From Chloroflexota bacterium (GTDB lineage Bacteria > Chloroflexota > Chloroflexia > JAMDCE01), in contig JAMDCE010000326.1 in NCBI GenBank assembly GCA_023489135.1, positions 1 to 8,002 on the forward strand: a stretch of 8,002 bases of DNA, read 5' to 3'. Positions within the stretch are counted from its first letter, which is position 1. Each line of letters begins with the position of its first letter. Position numbers and translations under genes: made by a program. This document shows positions 1 to 6,535 of the stretch, one piece after another. Below the pieces are notes generated by a model that did no database searches, had not been told where the DNA came from, and saw only the letters and a list, made by a program, of their open reading frames with translations.

Positions 1-1
1 C

Positions 2-1066
2 TTTCTAGCTAAACTGACCTACCCGACAGCCTTTGTCGTGGACGAGGCCAACGTAAAGAAGCGAAACTGGACGGATGCGCCAAACGGGACTGGTCCCTTC
101 AAGCTGAAACAGTGGAAGAAAGGTGAGAGCATCGTTCTCGAGAGGAACGCCGATTACTACGGTGGAGCGCCAAAGCTGCAAGGGGTCAATTTCCTCCTTA
201 GCGGCGGCTCGGCCATGACCATGTATGAGAATAACGAAATCGACTTGACGGGAGTTGGCCCTAATGACGTCGAGCGGATTACCGACCCCTCAAACCCGCT
301 GAACAAGGAATTGACGATTGGCAACCCTCTCAGCATTCAGTATGTCGGGTTCAACACGAAGCAAGCGCCGTTCGACGACGCCAAGGTCAGGCAGGCGTTC
401 AACTACGCCGTCGATAAGGACAAATTAGTCAACGTGGTCTACAAGCAAATGGCGACAAAAGCCAACGGCATTTTGCCACCCGCGATGCCAGGCTACAACG
501 CGAGCCTAAAGGGGCTGGCCTACGATCCCGCCAAGGCGAAGAGCTTGATTGCGGAATCGAAATATAGGGATGCTTCAAACCTGCCACCCATTAAGATGTC
601 GATCCAGGGATCCGGTGGCAGTCCGTCACGTCTCACCACGGCAATTGTGGAAATGTGGAAGCAGAACCTGGGGGTAGATGTTCAAATCGAGCAAGTGGAA
701 TGGGGGACGTATCTGGACGACTTGAAGAAGCACAAGTACCAGATGTTCCAGGTCGGCTGGATAGCCGACTATCCCGATCCTCAGGATTTTCTGGATATCC
801 TGTTCCACAGTGGCAGCCAGGACAACAACTGCCAGTATAGCAATTCAGAAGTAGACGCCATCCTGGAGAAAGCACGGCTAGAAACGGACGTGAACAAGCG
901 GATCAGTATGTACCAGGAAGCCGAACAGATGATCGTCAACGACGCGCCGTGGGTTCCCTTATTCTACGACAAGAGCTACGTACTCACGAAGCCATACGTC
1001 GAGGGGTTCATCGACCCTCCGATGGTGATACCAGTCTTCAAGGATGTCTCAGTGCGGCCGCACTAA
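2..1066 (+). CDS. Peptide ABC transporter substrate-binding protein, family 5 (5' partial)
   Basis: This is the C-terminal part of an extracytoplasmic solute-binding protein of the SBP_bac_5 (DppA/OppA/NikA) family, which captures peptides and hands them to the permease encoded next door. The frame is open to the left edge, so the GTG at 38 is internal: the residues before it (LTYPTAFV) already fit the family. About 354 residues are visible out of a usual 500-600; the signal peptide and first lobe are missing. Recognisable family segments are GTGPFKL, ERNADYYGG, VRQAFNYAVDKDKLV and GWIADYPDPQDFLDILF, the last followed by YSNSEVDAIL. The Asp in WIADYPDP falls where DppA/OppA proteins have the Asp that binds the peptide's amino group; that alignment is from memory. 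It is the first visible gene of a dpp-type operon, which supports peptide as substrate, but nickel or another oligopeptide cannot be excluded from the fragment. Confidence 0.93.
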   Translation, partial: FLAKLTYPTAFVVDEANVKKRNWTDAPNGTGPFKLKQWKKGESIVLERNADYYGGAPKLQGVNFLLSGGSAMTMYENNEIDLTGVGPNDVERITDPSNPLNKELTIGNPLSIQYVGFNTKQAPFDDAKVRQAFNYAVDKDKLVNVVYKQMATKANGILPPAMPGYNASLKGLAYDPAKAKSLIAESKYRDASNLPPIKMSIQGSGGSPSRLTTAIVEMWKQNLGVDVQIEQVEWGTYLDDLKKHKYQMFQVGWIADYPDPQDFLDILFHSGSQDNNCQYSNSEVDAILEKARLETDVNKRISMYQEAEQMIVNDAPWVPLFYDKSYVLTKPYVEGFIDPPMVIPVFKDVSVRPH

Positions 1067-1070
1067 AGCG

Positions 1071-1094
1071 AGACGTCGCAGCGACGCTATTTTT
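1071..1094 (+). terminator. Possible weak terminator or attenuating hairpin after the binding-protein gene
   Basis: CGTCG (1074-1078) pairs with CGACG (1082-1086) around a 3-nt loop. AG/CT (1071-1072 with 1087-1088) extends the stem past a bulged A, and TTTTT follows at 1090-1094. It starts 5 nt after the binding-protein stop codon and lies upstream of dppB. A partial terminator or 3'-end-stabilising hairpin here would let the binding protein be made in excess over the permease, as is common in such operons. The stem is short, so function is uncertain. Confidence 0.4.
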
Positions 1095-1135
1095 CAGCAC
1101 AGGGCAGTGCAAGCCAGAGACCTAGAACGGATACG

Positions 1136-2065
1136 ATGGGAGTTTTTGTAATTCGAAGGCTGCTCTGGATGCCTGTGATACTCTTGGCGGTTTCGTTTAT
1201 CACTTTTGCCCTAGGCACGTACGGGCCTGGTGACCCTGTTCAAGTCCTGCTGGGCCAGCATACTAATCCCGAGGTAGTGGAGCGCATTCGCCATCAGAGG
1301 GGACTCGATTCGCCCTTTATTGAGCAATACCTGAGCTACGTCTGGAATGCCTTGCAGGGCGATTTTGGCGAGAGCTATAAGTACCGGGGAGAGGCCGTAA
1401 GCGACGTAATCGCCCAGAAGGTATGGGTATCCAGCCAGTTGGGATTCGTAGCGATTGTCATCGCTATGGGAATCGGAATCCCATTGGGGCTGCTAGCTGC
1501 CATGAAGCACGGTACGTGGGCGGATACAGCAGTAGTGGGAATGACGCTGATCGGAGTATCGGTTCCGTCGTTCGTTCTCGGGCCTATCCTCCTTTGGATA
1601 TTGGTATCGCGAATGCATCTTTTGCCTGCCGCTGGCTGGAACGGCATCTTTGACTCACGAATAATCATGCCAGCCATCGTCTTGGGGCTTGGGCCGATTG
1701 CCGGGATCACCCGGCAGATGAGGGCGGCGGTACTCGAGGTAATATCGCAGGATTTTGTGCGCACAGCACGCTCAAAAGGACTGGCGGAAAGCGTAGTAAT
1801 GGTGCGGCACATTTTGCGCAATGCGCTGATCCCGGTGTTTACTCTGGCGGGTCTGATGCTGGGTGGTGTCGTGGAAGGCGCCTTCATCACCGAAACGATC
1901 TTTGGTATTCCTGGCATAGGCAGGCTGGCCGTAGATTCCATCACGGCCCGCGACTACCCGATCATTATGGCGCTTACCCTACTGGTTGCAGTGTGTTATA
2001 TAGTAGCTAACCTGGCCGTGGATATAGGATACACCTTCCTAGACCCACGCATCCGGACAAACTAG
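1136..2065 (+). CDS. dppB: Peptide ABC transporter permease, DppB-like
   Basis: An inner-membrane permease of the binding-protein-dependent transport family (BPD_transp_1, DppB/OppB/NikB group), forming half of the translocation channel with the DppC-like product. It has 309 residues, a usual family length. The N-terminus (MGVFVIRRLL) is the typical DppB opening and supports the ATG at 1136, although its ribosome site is weak (AGAACGG just upstream). Hydrophobic segments lie near residues 9-28, 97-122, 133-157, 175-192, 232-252 and 275-297. The conserved region after the first helix (GDPVQVLLG, RGLDSPFIEQY, GDFGES) is present. The EAA coupling loop that contacts the ATPase lies at about 207-233, with the pattern DFVRTARSKGL then RHILRNALIPV. 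The C-terminal DPRIR motif is intact. It follows the binding-protein gene after 69 nt and precedes dppC by 20 nt. Dpp is the likely group; Opp, App or Nik are alternatives. Confidence 0.95.
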   Translation: MGVFVIRRLLWMPVILLAVSFITFALGTYGPGDPVQVLLGQHTNPEVVERIRHQRGLDSPFIEQYLSYVWNALQGDFGESYKYRGEAVSDVIAQKVWVSSQLGFVAIVIAMGIGIPLGLLAAMKHGTWADTAVVGMTLIGVSVPSFVLGPILLWILVSRMHLLPAAGWNGIFDSRIIMPAIVLGLGPIAGITRQMRAAVLEVISQDFVRTARSKGLAESVVMVRHILRNALIPVFTLAGLMLGGVVEGAFITETIFGIPGIGRLAVDSITARDYPIIMALTLLVAVCYIVANLAVDIGYTFLDPRIRTN

Positions 2066-2085
2066 GAAGGTCGGGTAAGCTCAAG

Positions 2086-3105
2086 GTGAACCGAAGCCCG
2101 GGGGGGAGCGGCAGGGCGAGATCCCGTAGTGGGAACTCAGCCGATACAAGCGGGCAGTTGCACAGCTCAGAGGGTGAACGCCAAGTAGCGGGACGGAATC
2201 CCTGGCTGGATGTGTGGCAGCGATTCAGAGCCAATAGGGTAGCTCTGTTTTGCCTCGTGCTCGTGGGAGTAATGTACGTAGCGGGGATATTCGCACCTCT
2301 GCTCGCACCATATAGCTATACAGACCAGAACCTAGATGCCGTTGCGCAGGCCCCAAGTTTGGCTCATTGGTTTGGCACCGATGAGCTGGGGCGGGATATG
2401 CTCAGCCGGATCATCTGGGGAGCCCGTACAGCAGCGGTTGTCTCTGTTGTCGCCGTGAGTCTTTCGACCGTCTTTGGCGTGGTTCTCGGAGCCACAGCCG
2501 GATACTTTGGTAGCTGGGTAGAAACGGCGATAATGCGAATATCGGATATCCTGTTTGCTTTTCCTAGTTTGCTCTTTGTCATTTTCATAGCGGCTACCCT
2601 TAAACCGTCGGCTGTCAACCTCGTGGGACAGATCGGAGCAGCGGCGGGCATGCGGGACCTTGCACGATCGGGAATCGTCGATTATCTGGTCGTCTTCACG
2701 GCATTGTCGGTGGTTGCCTGGCCCGGCATGGCTCGCCTCGTGAGAGGTCAGGTTCTCTCCGTCAAGGAGACAGAATTCGTGGTGGCGGCGAAAGCCATAG
2801 GAGCGAGCAATTGGAGGCTATTGTTTCGTCACTTGCTCCCAAACTGCCTAAGTCCAGTTCTGGTGGCTGTTTCAATGGGAATGGGCGGAGCAGTAATGTC
2901 CGAGTCGATTCTCAGCTATCTCGGGATCGGGATGCAGCCACCAAACGCAAGCTGGGGTGCTATGGTGTACGAGAATCAGGCAATGTGGCGAACCGCTCAT
3001 CCCCACTTGCTCTTTGTTCCTGGCGCGGCCATCGCCATCGTGCTTTTTGCGTTCAATTTCATCGGGGACGGCCTGAACGATGCCCTCAATCCAAGAGGGC
3101 GATAA
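2086..3105 (+). CDS. dppC: Peptide ABC transporter permease, DppC-like
   Basis: The second inner-membrane permease of the peptide importer (BPD_transp_1 with the OppC_N-type N-terminal region), pairing with the DppB-like subunit. It has 339 residues, somewhat longer than the usual near-300. Residues 1-40 are a Ser/Gly/Arg-rich, probably cytoplasmic tail. The first helix is at about 52-75, followed by the family motif GTDELGRDMLSRIIWGAR at 97-114. Other helices fall near 117-138, 152-171, 199-213, 257-275 and 309-327. The EAA loop is at about 231-257 (FVVAAKAIGASNWRLLFRHL) and the C-terminus ends in GDGLNDALNPRGR. A stretch at about 172-198 separates helix-like segments and looks like an insertion. 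The GTG at 2086 is the best upstream start; the possible ribosome site AGGAAGG (2064-2070) is rather far away and overlaps the dppB stop, implying translational coupling. An internal TTG at 2158 would shorten only the variable tail. Confidence 0.93.
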   Translation: MNRSPGGSGRARSRSGNSADTSGQLHSSEGERQVAGRNPWLDVWQRFRANRVALFCLVLVGVMYVAGIFAPLLAPYSYTDQNLDAVAQAPSLAHWFGTDELGRDMLSRIIWGARTAAVVSVVAVSLSTVFGVVLGATAGYFGSWVETAIMRISDILFAFPSLLFVIFIAATLKPSAVNLVGQIGAAAGMRDLARSGIVDYLVVFTALSVVAWPGMARLVRGQVLSVKETEFVVAAKAIGASNWRLLFRHLLPNCLSPVLVAVSMGMGGAVMSESILSYLGIGMQPPNASWGAMVYENQAMWRTAHPHLLFVPGAAIAIVLFAFNFIGDGLNDALNPRGR

Positions 3106-3162
3106 GAGAGGCAAGCATAGTCTATCCTATGTTTCACAGACAAATCAGCTCCACAAACAAAA

Positions 3163-3172
3163 AGGAGGGAGG
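3163..3172 (+). promoter_or_regulatory. Ribosome binding site of dppD
   Basis: The purine run AGGAGGGAGG ends 6 nt before the ATG at 3179. It is the strongest Shine-Dalgarno match in the window and fixes the dppD start there, rather than at an in-frame upstream ATG at 3080 that lies inside the end of dppC. Confidence 0.85.
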
Positions 3173-3178
3173 CAACTG

Positions 3179-4162
3179 ATGGGCACACTCTTGCAGGTGA
3201 GGGACCTGAAAACGCACTTCTTCACGCAAGATGGGGTAGTTCACGCGGTTGATGGCGTCTCATTTGACCTTGCCTCCGGTGAGAGGCTCGGAATCGTGGG
3301 GGAAAGCGGTTGCGGCAAGAGCGTCACAGCTCTCTCGCTTATGCGCCTGATTCCCCAGCCACCTGGCAAGATCGTTGCCGGCGAGGTTATGTTCGACGGC
3401 GAGGATCTGCTGAAGGTAGACGAGGATGAGCTGAGGTCGATCCGGGGCAACAAGATGGCCATGATTTTCCAGGACCCGATGACGTCGCTCAATCCGGTGC
3501 TGACGATCTGTCGCCAGTTATCGGAGAGCCTCGAACTGCACATGGGAATGAACAAGGCCCAAGCCCGCCAACGGAGTATCGAGCTCCTGCGCATGGTAGG
3601 TATCCCTTCACCTGAATCCCGAATCGACAACTATCCCCATCAGTTCAGCGGCGGCATGCGGCAGCGCGTGATGATCGCTATGGGTTTGTCCTGCAACCCC
3701 CAGCTTCTCCTCGCCGATGAGCCCACCACAGCCCTCGATGTGACCATCCAAGCTCAGATTCTCGACCTCGTGAAGAGGCTTTGCGTGGAGCGGGGGACGG
3801 CGGTAATCATGATCACCCACGACCTCGGCGTGGTAGCCGGGATGACCGATCGAGTTATCGTGATGTACGCCGGGAAGATCGTGGAGACCGCCCCGACACC
3901 CGACCTCTACGCTCACCCGAAGCACCCTTATACAATCGCGCTTATGAAGTCGGTACCTCGGTTGGACGAGGAACGCCGCGACAAGCTCTACGTCATTGAG
4001 GGCCTACCGCCTGACTTGATCGACCCGCCAGAGGGATGCCGGTTCGCTCCCCGCTGCTCGAGCAGAAATGATAAATGCTTAGATCAGACGCCGCAGTTGA
4101 CCCAAGTCAGTGATAGGCACTTTGTGGCATGCTGGGTAGACGCTTCGAAAGAGAGGGTATGA
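3179..4162 (+). CDS. dppD: Peptide ABC transporter ATP-binding protein, DppD-like
   Basis: A cytoplasmic ATPase subunit that powers peptide import together with the DppF-like partner. The 327 residues match the family norm. All nucleotide-binding elements are visible: Walker A GESGCGKS at 41-48, Q-loop Gln98 in [10 protein letters not shown], signature FSGGM followed by RQR at 156-163, Walker B LLLADE at 176-181, D-loop TALD at 184-187 and switch His214 in ITHDLG. The signature has Met in place of Gln, which is normal for the DppD/OppD side. After the ATPase core comes the oligopeptide-transporter C-terminal extension (HPKHPYT at about 246-252), with cysteines at 287, 293, 300 and 318. In structurally studied Dpp transporters comparable cysteines hold an iron-sulfur cluster; here that is inference from the motif. 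A strong ribosome site sits 6 nt upstream, 73 nt after dppC. Only 4 nt separate its stop from dppF. Confidence 0.96.
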   Translation: MGTLLQVRDLKTHFFTQDGVVHAVDGVSFDLASGERLGIVGESGCGKSVTALSLMRLIPQPPGKIVAGEVMFDGEDLLKVDEDELRSIRGNKMAMIFQDPMTSLNPVLTICRQLSESLELHMGMNKAQARQRSIELLRMVGIPSPESRIDNYPHQFSGGMRQRVMIAMGLSCNPQLLLADEPTTALDVTIQAQILDLVKRLCVERGTAVIMITHDLGVVAGMTDRVIVMYAGKIVETAPTPDLYAHPKHPYTIALMKSVPRLDEERRDKLYVIEGLPPDLIDPPEGCRFAPRCSSRNDKCLDQTPQLTQVSDRHFVACWVDASKERV

Positions 4163-4166
4163 GGAA

Positions 4167-5150
4167 ATGGCAGACGGAAATGACATCCTGCTCAACGTAA
4201 AAGACTTGCACATGTATTTCCCCATCACCGCGGGCATCGTTTTCCAGAGGAAAGTGGCAGACGTCAAAGCAGTTGACGGCATCAGCTTCACTGTAAAAAA
4301 GGGCGAGACCATGGGACTGGTGGGCGAAAGTGGATGTGGTAAGTCCACTACTGGAAGGGCCGTTCTGCAGCTCTACCGCCCCACCAGTGGAGAAGTGTGG
4401 TTCGAGGGTGAGGACATCACCAAGGTCAAGGGTGAGAGACTCCGGAAGATGCGCCGAAAGATGCAGATGATCTTTCAGGACCCCTATGCCTCCCTCAACC
4501 CGAGGCAGTCCGTCGGAAGCATCATTGGCGAGCCCCTAACCATCCACGGCCTGGCCAAAGGGAAGGAGAAACAGGAGCGCGTGCAGCACCTCCTGCAGGT
4601 GGTAGGTCTCAACCCCTATTTCGTCAACCGTTATCCGCACGAGTTTAGTGGCGGCCAGCGCCAAAGAATCGGTATAGCGAGGGCTCTCGCCGTCGAGCCA
4701 AGCTTCATCATCTGCGACGAGCCTATCTCGGCTCTCGACGTTTCCATTCGGGCCCAGATCCTCAACCTTCTCGAGGATCTCCAGGCGCAATTCAATCTAA
4801 CCTACCTATTCATCGCCCACGACTTGTCCGTCGTGCGACACATTAGCGACCGTGTAGCGGTAATGTATCTTGGGCGAATCGTTGAAATCACCGACCGCAA
4901 CGTGCTCTACGAGAACCCGATGCATCCTTACACAAAGGCGCTTCTCTCGGCGGTGCCGATTCCCGATCCGGTCGTCGAGGCAAAGCGGGAGCGCATCATT
5001 CTGACCGGAGACGTACCGAGCCCGGTGAAGCCACCCCCAGGCTGCAATTTCCATACCCGGTGCCCAGTGGCAATTCCCGAGTGCAGCCAGGCAGTTCCAC
5101 CGCTGGTCGACAAGGGTGGGGAACATTTCGTCGCCTGCATTCGCGTGTAG
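4167..5150 (+). CDS. dppF: Peptide ABC transporter ATP-binding protein, DppF/OppF-like
   Basis: The second cytoplasmic ATPase subunit, forming a heterodimer with the DppD-like protein. It has 327 residues, a usual length. It shows Walker A GESGCGKS at 53-60, Q-loop Gln104 in [11 protein letters not shown], a full signature FSGGQRQR at 160-167, Walker B FIICDE at 180-185, D-loop SALD at 188-191 and switch His218 in IAHDLS. The PYASLNPR and SALDVSI wording is typical of the DppF/OppF side. The C-terminal extension contains [12 protein letters not shown] at 253-264 and cysteines at 293, 299, 306 and 324, matching the four-cysteine pattern of its partner. The ATG at 4167 is preceded by GAGAGGG (4151-4157) at 9 nt spacing, inside the end of dppD, so the two ATPases are probably translationally coupled. 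It is the last gene of the operon, followed by a strong terminator hairpin. DppF and OppF cannot be separated from sequence alone. Confidence 0.96.
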   Translation: MADGNDILLNVKDLHMYFPITAGIVFQRKVADVKAVDGISFTVKKGETMGLVGESGCGKSTTGRAVLQLYRPTSGEVWFEGEDITKVKGERLRKMRRKMQMIFQDPYASLNPRQSVGSIIGEPLTIHGLAKGKEKQERVQHLLQVVGLNPYFVNRYPHEFSGGQRQRIGIARALAVEPSFIICDEPISALDVSIRAQILNLLEDLQAQFNLTYLFIAHDLSVVRHISDRVAVMYLGRIVEITDRNVLYENPMHPYTKALLSAVPIPDPVVEAKRERIILTGDVPSPVKPPPGCNFHTRCPVAIPECSQAVPPLVDKGGEHFVACIRV

Positions 5151-5157
5151 CGTCTCT

Positions 5158-5170
5158 CCGGCTTCGCCGG
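5158..5170 (+). other. Small hairpin downstream of dppF
   Basis: CCGGC (5158-5162) and GCCGG (5166-5170) form a 5-bp stem with a TTC loop, starting 8 nt after the dppF stop. No T-run follows, so it is not a terminator by itself. Part of it (GGCTTCG, 5160-5166) is complementary to CGAAGCC at 5185-5191, in the left arm of the next hairpin. Confidence 0.5.
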
Positions 5171-5185
5171 TAGTAACTTCGCCAC

Positions 5186-5221
5186 GAAGCCCTCTAGTCC
5201 AGCGAGCTAGAGGGCTTCCTT
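5186..5221 (+). terminator. Intrinsic terminator ending the dpp operon
   Basis: A perfect 12-bp inverted repeat, GAAGCCCTCTAG (5186-5197) and CTAGAGGGCTTC (5207-5218), encloses a 9-nt loop. It lies 36 nt past the dppF stop, and the 3' side continues with a short, imperfect T-rich stretch (TTCCTTGTG). Stem length and position make it the likely end of the operon transcript; the poor T-run lowers certainty about efficiency. It lies just ahead of the next gene and so separates that gene from dpp transcription. Confidence 0.75.
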
Positions 5222-5244
5222 GTGCCTACGACCATAATAGAGGT

Positions 5245-5249
5245 AGGTG
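5245..5249 (+). promoter_or_regulatory. Possible ribosome binding site of the LivJ-like gene
   Basis: AGGTG at 5245-5249, within the purine-rich GAGGTAGGTG (5240-5249), lies 8 nt before a TTG at 5258 and 17 nt before the ATG at 5267. The spacing favours the TTG, while codon preference favours the ATG. The site argues against the in-frame GTG at 5222, which directly abuts the terminator. Confidence 0.4.
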
Positions 5250-5266
5250 CTGCGATCTTGAGATCA

Positions 5267-6430
5267 ATGAAGTGGGCGGCTGCCCTCGTGGTAGCTCTCG
5301 TCCTGGCTCAGCAAATCGCGCTAGGTGGATGCATGAACCCCAGCGCCACGTTCCGGGGGACTTTCAAGATCGGCTTGATCGCCCCTTTCAGCGGACAGAA
5401 CTCTAACATCGGCTACAACATGCTCTTCGCCGCGAAATTGGCGATCAAGGAGTGGAACGAATCTGATCGCCTAAAAGGATACCGGATAGAGCTCATTGCC
5501 CAAGACGACAGGAACGAAGCTCCCATGGGGCTGGCTCAGGCCAAAAAGATGATTCTGGATGGCGACGTCATAGGAGTCGTGGGCCACCCCTCGAACGCAT
5601 CTGCTTTGGCCGCAGGAGAAGCCTACGGTAGCGCCGGGCTGACGATGATTACTACAGAGGCAACAGCTGACGGGCTTTCTGCCGATAGTTTTCGCACCAC
5701 CTTCCGCTTGAGCGCGGCTGATAGCAAGGTCCTATCCGATACGGTCAGGTTTCTTACCGGGGCACTGAAGACTCGAAGGTTGGCCATCATAGCTGAGCCG
5801 ACGCTGGAGCATGTGAAGTATGCGGACAGGCTCTACGAAATGACGAAGGTAGATGGACTGTCGTTAACCTTCGGTGAGCCACTGAAGCCAGAGCAGACCG
5901 ACTTCTCCGATATAGCGCGCCGCATGTCTTGGACGACACCGCAGACGGTCTTCTTTAGAGGCGACTATCTGAGCGCCGGTTCTCTCCTTAACCAGATGAG
6001 ACTTCAGAGGATGAGCAGCGCCTACCTCGTGGATATGGGCTCCGTCAATCCGCTGTTCCTGAAACTAGCGGGCAACAGCGCCGACGGCGCCTATATCGTC
6101 TCACTTGCCCCGAACCCGACTGACATCCCATCGGCCACGGCCTTCGTCCAGAACTACAGGGCTCTTTCCGGCTTGGATCCCTTGCCTAGCGCCGTCCTCG
6201 CCTACGATGCCACGAACATCGTCCTCACCGCCGTTGAGCGCAGCCTGAAGGGCCAGGAAGCGCCGAGTCGTGCTGGTGTCCTAGCCTCACTGCAGGACAA
6301 GGAGCCTTTTCCAGGCCTAGCATCCGCCATCACGTTCGATGAATCAAGGTCCATCGTCGATCCCAAAGTGTATTTCTATCACGTCGCCGGACTTCGCTTC
6401 CCTGGCGACAAGCAAGAAGCCGGCGAATAG
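5267..6430 (+). CDS. LivJ-like type I periplasmic-binding lipoprotein
   Basis: A substrate-binding protein of the branched-chain amino-acid/amide type (Peripla_BP_6, LivJ-like), probably anchored outside the membrane by lipid. From the ATG at 5267 it has 387 residues. Residues 1-21 are a lipoprotein signal peptide with Lys2, a hydrophobic core and the lipobox LGGC, giving Cys22 as the modified residue. Family features follow: KIGLIAPFSGQNSNIG at about 34-49, AQDDRNEAPMGLAQAKKMI at 78-96, a ligand-loop-like GHPSNASALAAG at 106-117, TDFSDIARRM at 211-220, and LPSAVLAYDATNIVLTAVE at 306-324. A TTG at 5258 would add three residues and has a better-placed ribosome site. The ligand is not predictable; this family binds Leu/Ile/Val, amides, urea, aromatic compounds and others. 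No Liv-type permease or ATPase is adjacent. The gene sits behind the dpp terminator, so it needs its own promoter or read-through. Confidence 0.9.
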   Translation: MKWAAALVVALVLAQQIALGGCMNPSATFRGTFKIGLIAPFSGQNSNIGYNMLFAAKLAIKEWNESDRLKGYRIELIAQDDRNEAPMGLAQAKKMILDGDVIGVVGHPSNASALAAGEAYGSAGLTMITTEATADGLSADSFRTTFRLSAADSKVLSDTVRFLTGALKTRRLAIIAEPTLEHVKYADRLYEMTKVDGLSLTFGEPLKPEQTDFSDIARRMSWTTPQTVFFRGDYLSAGSLLNQMRLQRMSSAYLVDMGSVNPLFLKLAGNSADGAYIVSLAPNPTDIPSATAFVQNYRALSGLDPLPSAVLAYDATNIVLTAVERSLKGQEAPSRAGVLASLQDKEPFPGLASAITFDESRSIVDPKVYFYHVAGLRFPGDKQEAGE

Positions 6431-6443
6431 ACCGCGCGATGCG

Positions 6444-6473
6444 TTGCAGACCGAGAAGGCCTTATGCTAGGAT
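6444..6473 (+). promoter_or_regulatory. Weak candidate promoter before the last gene
   Basis: TTGCAG (6444-6449) and TAGGAT (6468-6473) are separated by 18 nt and match the housekeeping-sigma -35 and -10 hexamers at three and four of six positions. They lie in the 105-nt gap before the membrane-protein gene. The match is weak and could be chance; co-transcription with the LivJ-like gene is equally possible. Confidence 0.2.
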
Positions 6474-6501
6474 ATCCCCGGCCATACGACGAAGAGCATG
6501 G

Positions 6502-6510
6502 AAAGGGGGT
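6502..6510 (+). promoter_or_regulatory. Shine-Dalgarno-like purine run with unclear partner start
   Basis: AAAGGGGGT can pair with the 16S anti-Shine-Dalgarno if one G-U wobble is allowed. It abuts an ATG at 6511 too closely; that frame closes after five codons at TAA 6526-6528. It lies 11 nt before a CTG at 6521 and about 26 nt before a GTG at 6536, both in the long membrane-protein frame. The likely intended start is therefore uncertain. Confidence 0.35.
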
Positions 6511-6535
6511 ATGACGCAAGCTGGGTAACTTATTA

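Noticed and set aside
1375..1944. A 189-codon open frame on the minus strand.
   Set aside because: It is fully antisense to the conserved core of dppB, its product is low-complexity and resembles no family, and no ribosome site is apparent.
3080..3178. ATG at 3080 as the start of dppD, extending it by 33 residues.
   Set aside because: It lies inside the end of dppC, and the strong AGGAGGGAGG plus normal family N-terminus point to the ATG at 3179.
5233..5238. CATAAT as a -10 box for the LivJ-like gene.
   Set aside because: No -35 element occurs at suitable spacing (the position falls in the terminator stem), and transcription from it would begin at or past the ribosome site.
5222..5266. GTG at 5222 as start of the LivJ-like lipoprotein, giving 402 residues.
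   Set aside because: It lies 4 nt after the terminator stem, has no ribosome site of its own, and would put about 15 mostly unlikely residues before a clean signal peptide.
6504..6514. AGGGGGTAT followed by GA resembles the programmed-frameshift site of the release-factor 2 gene prfB.
   Set aside because: The slippery CTT before TGA is missing, no coding frame enters from upstream (the LivJ-like gene ends at 6430), and the downstream protein is not a release factor.
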